The translations under genes were made by a program, and so were the position numbers. Under the pieces are notes generated by a model that made no database searches, had not been told where the DNA came from, and was given only the letters and a program-made list of their open reading frames with translations. Of a stretch of DNA of 12,827 bases, positions 5,719 through 12,827 are shown one piece after another (the first letter of the stretch is position 1; every line of letters starts with the position of its first letter). This DNA comes from Candidatus Hermodarchaeota archaeon (GTDB lineage: Archaea; Asgardarchaeota; Hermodarchaeia; Hermodarchaeales; Hermodarchaeaceae): contig JAEOTD010000109.1 in assembly GCA_016839995.1 (NCBI GenBank), positions 1 through 12,827 of the forward strand, written 5' to 3'.

Positions 5719-8443
5719 GGCGTCGATAGAGAACGCCAAATGAGAGGGCACCAATAGCACCGAGTGCGATGGCTTCGATTGGAAATCCAGGAATCGGTGG
5801 TGGAGGTGGTAGACCACCAGTAATGGTGATGTCTTCCACGTTACTCCATGGTCCGCGTGCTCCGTCATCATCAACGGCTCGAACGCGGAAGAAGAAGTCA
5901 CCCGATGTTGGGGCACTCACCGTGTGGGTGAGCATTGTTGTAGGATAGGTCGCTAGAATGGTGGTGAACCCAGCATCACCTGAACTTTGAAGTTCATAGC
6001 TGTCAACCGTGCCATCGGAATCAGTACTCGCAGCCCAGGTGATAACGACATCACCTGCAGGAGCAGTTACTCCAGGATCATCGAGAACTGGTGCAGATGG
6101 TGGTTGTGTATGAGTGTAGGCGATGGTAATGTTAAACAGATGAGCGCTAACATCCCGTCGACCAGTTTCAAGAATTGCTCGGAACCGAAGATCGGATCCC
6201 TGAACACCAAATACATGCGGGACACCAAGAGTCACAGCTTCCCAATCCACTCCGCCATTGGCCGACATTTGCCAAGCGATCAGTGTACCGAATGGAAGCA
6301 ATGCATCAGCGGTTAACGTGGCTCCAACGATGATTTCTGTCGTCGAATCGACGGCTAACGATTGAGCAATCGCTGGTGCGGTGTCATAAGCGCTTGCCAT
6401 GCTTTCAAAGAATCGGAGAAGCTCTAGCGTCCCACGGCTAGCGACGTATAGATAATCGCCATGGGTGATTAGTTGGGTCGCGTTAGATCCTGCAGGGGCT
6501 GTTCGAATGAGGTCCATTGATTGAATGTATGTTGCATTGAACATGGCAATTCCTGCAGAGTTGTTGGCCGTGAACATGTAAGGTCCAAAGCCCCAAGTGC
6601 CAAGTATATCCCCACTTGTAGCAGAGACGGCATCCGAGTTCCAGATACTCCATGGATCAGTCACGTTCCAAGTCACAGAAAACCCAAGATCAGTCATATA
6701 CACAGCATCACCGTCAACGAAGATATCCGTATGTACTTGAGGCATGGATTCTATATCAGTGGGTTTGATATCTTGTAAATCCGTGAGATCAAAGACAGCA
6801 ATATTTGGATCAGATCCTGTAGTATTGGAAACAGCGTAAAGGTGATGCCCTTGCACCCAAATTGAAGTGACGTTCGAAACACCCAAATCGTACCATTCCA
6901 TGTTTGAAGGATTAGTATATGGGTCGGAGATGTTGGCAAGATAAACCCCATAGGTTCCATCGGCAGCGAACAGAACTTCTCCAGCCAAGGCCACATCATA
7001 GGGATAGGATATACCCCACGTACTCAGGTATTTGAGATCGGTTGGATCGGAGATATCATAGATACGGACACCCCCGAATGGGTAATCACCTACAACAGCC
7101 AAGTGTCCTTGGATATCAAGGCGACGGTAGAAACGGTTCGGAGCGTATACATGACTATCAAGAAGAACCGGTGAAGCTGGGTCGCTTATATCGATGGAGA
7201 GGAGTCCGTCAACACCACCCGCGACAAAGGCAACGTCACCTTGGATTCGAATATCATTGAAATCATATCCTCCACCAAGACTTACAATATGGACAAGGTT
7301 GGGAATCAAGTGCCCAACCCGATAGGTCAGAACCGCGTTATTTGTCCCAACGACAAGTACTCCTTCGTACAGGTCAATATCGTATGCCATGGGAATGTTA
7401 ATCGCCGTGATAAAGGTCGGATGGGCTGGACTGGTCACGTCAAAGATTTGTACGCCACCATCTTCGTCAGCCACGAACAACGTGTTACCGTGAAGAGCTA
7501 ATCGTCGCGCGTTGCCAGGAGTATCAGCGCTTCCAATAATGCTGAGATCATTCGGATCAGTTACATCCACAACTTGGATTCCTCCAGGGCCGTCAGCTAC
7601 ATAGGCGATTGGACCATCGACGAGGACATCCGTTGCGTTGCCAGGAGTGTTTATGTTGGAATATTGCACACCGACGATAGGATCGGATACGTTGTAAATA
7701 AACAGACCCCACTGGCTTTCAGCAAGGTATGCAATATGTCCTTCAACAGCAAGTCCCTGAGTAGTACTAGAGCTCCAAATTGTTCGTAACAATACTGGAG
7801 CAAGAGGGTCTTCAAAGTTGATGACACGAAAGGCATCAGAACCCGCTGAGCCATACACGGAGGTATAGACGTAGTGCCCCTGAACTTCAATATCTGTTAC
7901 TATTCCATCGAGGGGGGTGGATCCGAGATAAACACCAGGACCTGCGTAACCAAAGGGGTTACTCACATTGTATCGAGCTAATCCTCCAATGGTTCTTCCG
8001 CCATAGAGAATGTCACCGTCAATTCGAGCGCAATAGAGATCACTTAGGGAGCTCCGTGAACTGAGTAGTCTCAAATTACTAGGATCTGTGAGATCCAGGA
8101 TAAAGTTACTGGGCTGAGCCCCATAGACAATGGGATAGACTTTTCGACCTTGCACATCCAGCCCCATTACAGGGCCAGCGGCTGTATAGTTATCAAGCAG
8201 CGTGACAGAGTATTGACGAGAACTGGTGATTGACCCCCGTCCCCACCCATCAGCGGTAGAAGCTCCACCGTCATAAAAAGCATTGCCGGTGAAATTTTCC
8301 GTAAAGACGCTGGTGGTGCCAGGAACCGGGACAGCAAACGTAGTCGGTGAAAACACTGGTGGTCCGTTTGTCATCGCTGCTAGCGAGAGTAAACTGAATA
8401 TAGCTAAAGCTATGAATAGGCGTGATTTACGAGGAAATTTCAT
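5708..8443 (-). CDS. Secreted, C-terminally anchored LVIVD-repeat beta-propeller surface protein
   Basis: From ATG 8443 the protein has 911 residues. It starts with a signal peptide, MKFPRKSRLF then a hydrophobic stretch ending near residue 24. About 13 repeats follow to around residue 660, each roughly 42-50 residues with an hGxhAYVADxxGG-h-hhDVSDP core. Examples are VDGPIAYVADGPGGIQVVDV and YDISDPTDLKYL; these match LVIVD repeats, expected to form beta-propeller blades. Then come a jelly-roll-like stretch, a fibronectin-type-III-like domain (781-877), and a tail with LPPPPPIPGFP, one hydrophobic helix and RRRKR. The PGF-helix-basic layout resembles archaeal CTERM sorting signals. Many N-x-S/T sequons suggest glycosylation on the outside of the cell. 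The start 26 codons upstream (8521) is rejected because a TATA-like element lies within that extension; AAGGGA sits 4 bases before ATG 8443. The ligand is unknown; adhesion or scaffolding is inference. Confidence 0.9.
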   Translation of the reverse strand: MKFPRKSRLFIALAIFSLLSLAAMTNGPPVFSPTTFAVPVPGTTSVFTENFTGNAFYDGGASTADGWGRGSITSSRQYSVTLLDNYTAAGPVMGLDVQGRKVYPIVYGAQPSNFILDLTDPSNLRLLSSRSSLSDLYCARIDGDILYGGRTIGGLARYNVSNPFGYAGPGVYLGSTPLDGIVTDIEVQGHYVYTSVYGSAGSDAFRVINFEDPLAPVLLRTIWSSSTTQGLAVEGHIAYLAESQWGLFIYNVSDPIVGVQYSNINTPGNATDVLVDGPIAYVADGPGGIQVVDVTDPNDLSIIGSADTPGNARRLALHGNTLFVADEDGGVQIFDVTSPAHPTFITAINIPMAYDIDLYEGVLVVGTNNAVLTYRVGHLIPNLVHIVSLGGGYDFNDIRIQGDVAFVAGGVDGLLSIDISDPASPVLLDSHVYAPNRFYRRLDIQGHLAVVGDYPFGGVRIYDISDPTDLKYLSTWGISYPYDVALAGEVLFAADGTYGVYLANISDPYTNPSNMEWYDLGVSNVTSIWVQGHHLYAVSNTTGSDPNIAVFDLTDLQDIKPTDIESMPQVHTDIFVDGDAVYMTDLGFSVTWNVTDPWSIWNSDAVSATSGDILGTWGFGPYMFTANNSAGIAMFNATYIQSMDLIRTAPAGSNATQLITHGDYLYVASRGTLELLRFFESMASAYDTAPAIAQSLAVDSTTEIIVGATLTADALLPFGTLIAWQMSANGGVDWEAVTLGVPHVFGVQGSDLRFRAILETGRRDVSAHLFNITIAYTHTQPPSAPVLDDPGVTAPAGDVVITWAASTDSDGTVDSYELQSSGDAGFTTILATYPTTMLTHTVSAPTSGDFFFRVRAVDDDGARGPWSNVEDITITGGLPPPPPIPGFPIEAIALGAIGALSFGVLYRRRKR

Positions 8444-8487
8444 ATTATCCCTTCGGAAAATCGGTAACCACAATATCCTGTTGGCGA

Positions 8488-8495
8488 CATAAAAA
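8488..8495 (-). promoter_or_regulatory. TATA box of the LVIVD gene
   Basis: TTTTTATG on the minus strand, centred about 48 bases from ATG 8443, predicts a leader near 22 bases. It matches in sequence and spacing the element before the 862-residue gene, which strengthens both calls. Confidence 0.5.
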
Positions 8496-8590
8496 GGTGT
8501 CTTGAACACGCTTTCGCCCATAATTCATGGAAAAAAACGTTTTTTCAATGAAACAAACTTTGTCACATACAAAGGCATATTGAAAGATTC

Positions 8591-8627
8591 GATAAAAAGA
8601 AAGAAGAGTGGAGGAGAATTCCTCCAC
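8591..8627 (-). terminator. Hairpin terminator of the GATase-like gene, stem GTGGAGGA
   Basis: GTGGAGGA (8608-8615), a 4-base loop and TCCTCCAC (8620-8627) follow the TAG stop by eight bases. On the minus strand the hairpin is followed by TCTTCTTTCTTTTTATC. The stem is identical to the one at 11351-11370. Confidence 0.62.
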
Positions 8628-8635
8628 GAGGTTAG

Positions 8636-11224
8636 CTATTTACTTGTACCGCGTCGTTTCATTACCAAATAGATGACAATGATCACGACGATAATGACGA
8701 CCACTGCTATTACGGCAATCCACCACCACCAAAGCAACGGTGGAAGCGGTGGAGGCGGAGGAAGGGGTGCAGAAAGGGCTTCAACATCCGCTTGAGCAGG
8801 AACACCATTATATGTTGTTCCAGGGAGTCCGTGGTATGTAGTACTGAAAGTGATGGTGAAATTGCCAACTCCAGTGACATTGACGTGCCAAGTCATCGTA
8901 TCTAACCCTCCTGGAGGTATGTTGAACGGCTGCATTGCTGGGTCCATCAAGGTTCCTAGACCACCAGGAACATTGGCAGTGATTTCTCCCATGAGCGCTG
9001 CTGAGAATCCATGATTGGTTACATTGGCATGGAAAGTGAGGATGTGACCTTCTGTGACGTTCACCGGAACACTGGGTGTAATTGCGCAGATTGGTCGCAT
9101 CATGAACGCGATTTCGTTGATCCATAGCTCCAAGTTGTCAGGGTATGCAGAGTCGTCGGTGTCACCTGTAAATTCGTCAATCAGATAACCATTGTAAAGC
9201 GTTCGGAAGTCATTGCGAAGTACGATTGATGCATTGCCTGCTGCAGGACTGTTTGTGAAACCTGCTAGGGCTGTGGCATTGGCAAACACTGTGAGCATAT
9301 CGCCTTCGTCACCATAGTCAAAGGTGTTAGTGAAGTTGGCAGCTCCATACATGATTGGTTGATTGAAGATGTCGTGACCACTGTCCCAAATGAAAAGATC
9401 CGCTTCATCCGGTCCATCAGCAGCAAATTCAAACCCGAGCTGCCGCCATATAGGATGTGCCCAATCACTGTCAACTTGGTAAGCAGACATAAGTAAATGC
9501 CCACCGGACTCAATATAGTCTATGAATTCGTCATACAGTCCGCTGATTACGTAAATGGGGTTATCAACGATGACAAGGTCCCAAGTGTATAGGTGTAAGG
9601 AGAGATTCGTGTAAACGTCGTAAGCTGAGATGTAGAATGAGATGCCCAACTCGTTGAGCGCTTGGCAAACTGGGGTTCGATAATAATTGGGACTAACAGG
9701 TTCATCGACATAAAGCAGTACGTTAGCTGTGGTTGCTGATAGCCAATTAATGGCGTTGAAACCAAATTGGTAGTTATCGTTGTCGCCAAGGTATTCATCC
9801 TCTAGGAAGTTGAGATCAGGTGCAACTATTACACGTCCGGACCCGGGTTCGGAAGCACCAATCGCAAAATTACTGGTATCTGGTCCCCAAAGCCCATAGC
9901 CAGTGGCGGTGAAGTTTAGCGTCCCAATAGCAGGAGTGTAGAGGGATGTGACAAATTCAGCTGTGGGATGTAGCTCTCCTGTGTCTTGGGTGTTGTCAGG
10001 AGCGTTCGGGGTAGCAATTTGGATATGTAGGCTAGATAGTAAGTAGTTCAGATATCCAATGCGGGTTGGATTCCAACTCAAACGTTCACCAATTACAAAG
10101 AGCGCGCCTCCACTTTCAACAAATTGAGTAACTGCATGGACTTCACTGGCCGTATAATTGAATCCTGTGCTGGGAACGATACAAATTAGAACGTCATATG
10201 GATTCAAACGGCTGGCGGTCAAATTACCAGTTGCTGAGGGCATAAGCTTGTCAACCGTATAGGTTCGATTCACAAGTGAATTTCGAAATTGAGTATAGAT
10301 ATTAATTGGACTTGCCCCAATATCCCAGAGATCAACTTTGAAAAATGGGCTGTGCGTGTAATCGAAGGCGATTCGGGCTTTGGGCCGAGGAGTTAACCAG
10401 TCACACGCATCGATAACTAAATCTACCATACCCGCTGGCACAGGTCCAAGGATTGGTAATTGGACAAATCGACCACCTTTGTGGCTGGATTCATAGGCTA
10501 CCATACTAGCAGCATCAGGAGTTCCTGCCATGTGAGCGAGTAACACCACTTCACCGGCAGCAGATGTCCCACCGAGGGCAGCCCAGCTAAACTTTCCGAA
10601 GTCCATGTTTTCTGATTCAACTAGTTGGTTGACTTGATATCCTTTGGTTACTGGATGTCGAACCTGGATATCATGTTGCGTAGCCCATGTACCATAGCTC
10701 CAATAAACACCGTTATTTTCCGAGCCTTCGGATTCATGGGGAAGTATACCTGCGTAGCAGGCAAAGCTGATGGCACTATCGAAACTGAGAATGCCACCAC
10801 CGCCAATCCAGAAGTTTTTGACCTGGTTGACGATGCGTTCACGAGGTAGGTTGTCAGGGATAATTAACACATCAAACCTACTGGTTACTAATTGATGGTT
10901 GTAAATGTCATCGGTGGTGAGGTTCGTTACCTGATAGCCCGCTCCAATGAGGACAGTGGAGAGGTTATCCAAACCATTGTGGGCCATTAATCCAATCACA
11001 GAGTATGATGGGCGTGTTGTGTTGGGTTCAGTGTAAATGGCGACACGAATAGTTCGAGGTATTTGTGGGAAAGGTGGAGCGCTAAGAACACTAGGTAAGG
11101 TTGATGTCGATTGTGTTGAAACTGCTGTTACTTCAGAAGGAAGGAGTGGAACCACGGGAGCAATGAACATCGGCATAAATAGCGAGATTAGTAACACTAC
11201 TGAAATGAGCCTAGAATTTCTCAT
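8636..11224 (-). CDS. Secreted membrane-anchored protein with three tandem degenerate GATase-like domains
   Basis: The 862-residue protein begins with a signal peptide (hydrophobic 6-28). Three successive class-I glutamine-amidotransferase-like Rossmann domains follow: about 58-280 (IRVAIYTEPN, FDVLIIPDN, WIGGGGILSFD), 283-497 (ARIAFDYTHSPFF, YDVLICIVPS, FVESGGALFVIGE) and 500-710 (NVLLYVDEP, WDLVIVDNP, YIESGGHLLMS). The strand after each GG motif, where an active enzyme carries the catalytic cysteine, has none, so these are probably binding or structural domains. A CARDB-like beta domain covers about 712-815. Then come APLPPPPPLPP, four tryptophans, one membrane helix (about 835-855) and MKRRGTSK. 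Numerous N-x-S/T sequons fit an extracellular position. GGGAG lies nine bases before ATG 11224. DUF4350 or BPL-N-like families are the nearest I can name. No catalytic role is supported. Confidence 0.87.
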   Translation of the reverse strand: MRNSRLISVVLLISLFMPMFIAPVVPLLPSEVTAVSTQSTSTLPSVLSAPPFPQIPRTIRVAIYTEPNTTRPSYSVIGLMAHNGLDNLSTVLIGAGYQVTNLTTDDIYNHQLVTSRFDVLIIPDNLPRERIVNQVKNFWIGGGGILSFDSAISFACYAGILPHESEGSENNGVYWSYGTWATQHDIQVRHPVTKGYQVNQLVESENMDFGKFSWAALGGTSAAGEVVLLAHMAGTPDAASMVAYESSHKGGRFVQLPILGPVPAGMVDLVIDACDWLTPRPKARIAFDYTHSPFFKVDLWDIGASPINIYTQFRNSLVNRTYTVDKLMPSATGNLTASRLNPYDVLICIVPSTGFNYTASEVHAVTQFVESGGALFVIGERLSWNPTRIGYLNYLLSSLHIQIATPNAPDNTQDTGELHPTAEFVTSLYTPAIGTLNFTATGYGLWGPDTSNFAIGASEPGSGRVIVAPDLNFLEDEYLGDNDNYQFGFNAINWLSATTANVLLYVDEPVSPNYYRTPVCQALNELGISFYISAYDVYTNLSLHLYTWDLVIVDNPIYVISGLYDEFIDYIESGGHLLMSAYQVDSDWAHPIWRQLGFEFAADGPDEADLFIWDSGHDIFNQPIMYGAANFTNTFDYGDEGDMLTVFANATALAGFTNSPAAGNASIVLRNDFRTLYNGYLIDEFTGDTDDSAYPDNLELWINEIAFMMRPICAITPSVPVNVTEGHILTFHANVTNHGFSAALMGEITANVPGGLGTLMDPAMQPFNIPPGGLDTMTWHVNVTGVGNFTITFSTTYHGLPGTTYNGVPAQADVEALSAPLPPPPPLPPLLWWWWIAVIAVVVIIVVIIVIYLVMKRRGTSK

Positions 11225-11233
11225 AATTTAATT

Positions 11234-11238
11234 CTCCC
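11234..11238 (-). promoter_or_regulatory. Shine-Dalgarno GGGAG of the 862-residue gene
   Basis: GGGAG on the minus strand with nine bases to ATG 11224, and just downstream of the predicted transcription start near 11249. It fixes the start that gives a clean signal peptide. Confidence 0.55.
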
Positions 11239-11270
11239 AAAAATGGATTATGTTCTGATGGTAATTATTA

Positions 11271-11278
11271 GATAAAAA
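11271..11278 (-). promoter_or_regulatory. TATA box of the 862-residue gene
   Basis: TTTTTATC on the minus strand, centred about 50 bases from ATG 11224, implies a leader of about 24 bases. It is nearly identical to the element before the LVIVD gene. Confidence 0.5.
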
Positions 11279-11333
11279 CGCACCGTAGGAAGGTCTAACA
11301 CGGGTCTTTTTGAAATAACAAAGAGAGATTTCT

Positions 11334-11370
11334 AAAAAAGAAGGAGGGAAGTGGAGGAGACTTCCTCCAC
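11334..11370 (-). terminator. Hairpin terminator of the partial surface gene, stem GTGGAGGA
   Basis: GTGGAGGA (11351-11358), loop of 4, TCCTCCAC (11363-11370), eight bases after the TAG stop. On the minus strand it is followed by TTCCCTCCTTCTTTTTTAG. Stem sequence and distance from the stop match the hairpin at 8608-8627. Confidence 0.62.
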
Positions 11371-11378
11371 ATTATAGT

Positions 11379-12827
11379 CTATTTTGCATTTGCAGATCGT
11401 GGTCGAAGTACAAACAAGTAGACGAGGAGCACGACGACAATGACAATGATCACTATGACCACTCCAATCCACAACCAAGGCAGTGGTGGTACAAGTAATG
11501 GATTGTCAATGGTGAATATGCCATTAGATTCGTCAACGGTAACGAATCTTCCATCGTAGGCTGTGACGCGAATGCGATAATCAGCGCCATTCGGTACACT
11601 TGTTGTATCCCAAAGATAGCTTGTTGTTAACCCAGTTGCTAAGGAGTTCCAGCTACTGCCGTTCCAGAAGTCCAGGTCAAAGGTTAACGCGTCATTATTT
11701 GGATCAAACACCGCCCATGTGATGGTTACCGTGCTGTTGAGGGTTTCTCCGCCATTTGGGTACATCACTGCGAGTTCAGGTGGTTGTGGGATAAGATTCG
11801 ACGCTACAGTATACACATCGTAGCTGGGATTAGAGAAGAATAGGAGAACACCGGATTCCTTTTCGAAGTAACTATAACTTGGCGTGCCGCCATCAAACCA
11901 TGAGACATTCCAGCATTCATAGGTTATCCCATTACCCCAGATATAATCGACTTCACCAACAATAATTCCATATCGATTCCACAACGGAAGAGCGGATCCA
12001 ATCGTGAGACCAGTATTAGGAATCATGAAAATGAAGTGGGAGGACAGCCACCAAGAAGTTCCTGAATCCAAGTAACGTGTATTCGTTTGCAAGCCAAACC
12101 AGTACAGGTCGTCATCGTACATTGTATGATCGGGCTGGAACCGTTGAACACTTTTTGTGATGTTGATGTCCCAGTCATTCAAGTAGGGACCACATGTGAA
12201 ATTGAACTCATAGTAATCTCCGCCAGGTGTATCCCAGCGTGTATCGATGAAATCACCAGGTTGTAATTGCACTTGATGGTGTGGAATATACCGAATGAAG
12301 CTTTCAAGGAACATGCTGTATTCTTGGTAAGCCCACCATGCCCATTCGAGGGTTTGGCCTGTCGCAATGATGAATCCATCACCACTGGCATTTTCAAAGA
12401 ATACGGGCTCAAGTCCATCATTAAGGATGATTGTTGCTCCGGTTGTGTCATTGAAATATCCATGCGTAGACCAGTACCAGTATTCCAACTCAGGTTCGTG
12501 GATGAGATAAGGATGGTATAAAGTTGGATGGAAGGGAGCCAGGATGTCAATGTTATCGGTTTCATTGTGGTTAAAGCCCGCTCCACCGGGGAGAATCCAT
12601 TCTGTGCCTTGTGTTGCGGCATGAATCTCAAGGATTCCTCCATTAGTCACATAGGCTTCGAGCCACGCGCGGTGGGTGGCCAGGGCTGTATAAAATGCAG
12701 CAGGTTGGACTGAGGAGATGATTACTTTTTGATAGGGGGAGAGATCGGTAGTGCCAAAGTAGGTTGAATTGATGATGTCATAGGGTATGCCAAGATCTAT
12801 GAGGATTAGTTGAGTGGCATTATAGCC
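11379..12827 (-). CDS. Membrane-anchored surface protein with GATase-like and Ig-like domains, 5' end outside window
   Basis: The frame is open from the window edge to TAG at 11379, leaving the C-terminal 482 residues. The GTG at 12650 is internal, because 59 further codons continue to the edge in frame. Counting from the edge, residues 1 to about 180 look like a degenerate GATase-like domain: LILIDLGIPYDIIN, QKVIISSVQP and YVTNGGILEIHAATQ, again with no cysteine after the GG. A tryptophan- and tyrosine-rich beta region follows (about 180-345). An Ig/Fn3-like domain begins MYPNGGETLNSTVTITW (about 355-441), a motif common in archaeal and bacterial surface proteins. The end is LLVPPLPWLW, a membrane helix rich in I and V, and the basic-containing tail RPRSANAK. 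Sequons are frequent. It looks related in architecture to the 862-residue neighbour. Its function is not known. Confidence 0.87.
   Translation of the reverse strand, partial: GYNATQLILIDLGIPYDIINSTYFGTTDLSPYQKVIISSVQPAAFYTALATHRAWLEAYVTNGGILEIHAATQGTEWILPGGAGFNHNETDNIDILAPFHPTLYHPYLIHEPELEYWYWSTHGYFNDTTGATIILNDGLEPVFFENASGDGFIIATGQTLEWAWWAYQEYSMFLESFIRYIPHHQVQLQPGDFIDTRWDTPGGDYYEFNFTCGPYLNDWDINITKSVQRFQPDHTMYDDDLYWFGLQTNTRYLDSGTSWWLSSHFIFMIPNTGLTIGSALPLWNRYGIIVGEVDYIWGNGITYECWNVSWFDGGTPSYSYFEKESGVLLFFSNPSYDVYTVASNLIPQPPELAVMYPNGGETLNSTVTITWAVFDPNNDALTFDLDFWNGSSWNSLATGLTTSYLWDTTSVPNGADYRIRVTAYDGRFVTVDESNGIFTIDNPLLVPPLPWLWIGVVIVIIVIVVVLLVYLFVLRPRSANAK

Noticed and set aside
8444..8521. Upstream extension of the LVIVD gene by 26 codons
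   Set aside because: It contains the TATA-like element and would bury the clear signal peptide; the ATG at 8443 begins exactly with a basic-hydrophobic signal sequence.
11379..12650. Treating the last gene as complete with a GTG start at 12650
   Set aside because: The same frame continues for 59 codons to the window edge with GATase-like sequence, so the gene is simply truncated by the window.
1..12827. CRISPR arrays, tRNA/rRNA genes, insertion sequences, phage or toxin-antitoxin modules
   Set aside because: No regularly spaced direct repeats, no tRNA-like cloverleaf, no transposase or integrase motifs, and almost all sequence is accounted for by the listed genes.

Overview
The window most likely comes from an archaeon. 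It carries an archaeal-type tetrahydromethanopterin (H4MPT) biosynthesis cluster (MptA, MptE, beta-RFAP synthase), TATA-like elements about 47-50 bases upstream of several starts, and large secreted proteins with one C-terminal membrane anchor. The style of the surface proteins (LVIVD repeats, proline linker, then a single helix and a short basic tail) resembles Asgard archaea such as Thorarchaeota or Heimdallarchaeota. That placement is an impression, not a proof.

Region 1 (1-5677) is pterin cofactor biosynthesis around a divergent promoter region. Leftward genes are a 118-residue unknown protein (1537-1893), a DUF447 flavin-reductase-like protein (800-1432) and the start of beta-ribofuranosylaminobenzene 5'-phosphate synthase (1-794, cut by the window edge). 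Rightward genes are mptA (GTP cyclohydrolase), mptE (hydroxymethyl-dihydropterin pyrophosphokinase) and a three-part dihydropteroate-synthase-related protein. MptA opens GTP into the pterin, MptE activates it as the pyrophosphate, and beta-RFAP synthase makes the aryl-riboside partner. The DHPS-like and DUF447 proteins are recurrent companions whose exact steps are less certain. MptB, MptD and the later ligases and reductases are not in the window.

Region 2 (5708-12827) holds three leftward genes for large exported, membrane-anchored proteins: a 13-repeat LVIVD protein with an Fn3-like domain, an 862-residue protein with three tandem glutamine-amidotransferase-like (GATase-like) domains that have lost the nucleophile, and the C-terminal 482 residues of another GATase-like/Ig-like protein. 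Each gene is followed by an 8-bp hairpin and a pyrimidine/T-rich tract, and two of these hairpins share the same stem. Two of the genes have matching TTTTTAT promoter elements, so they look like separate transcription units rather than an operon.

No RNA gene, CRISPR array, insertion sequence or phage gene was seen. The most useful leads are the unknown 118-residue gene inside the H4MPT cluster, a possible ATT start codon on the DHPS-like gene, the shared terminator hairpins, and the family of degenerate GATase-like surface proteins. I did not find a clear new defence or mobile system.
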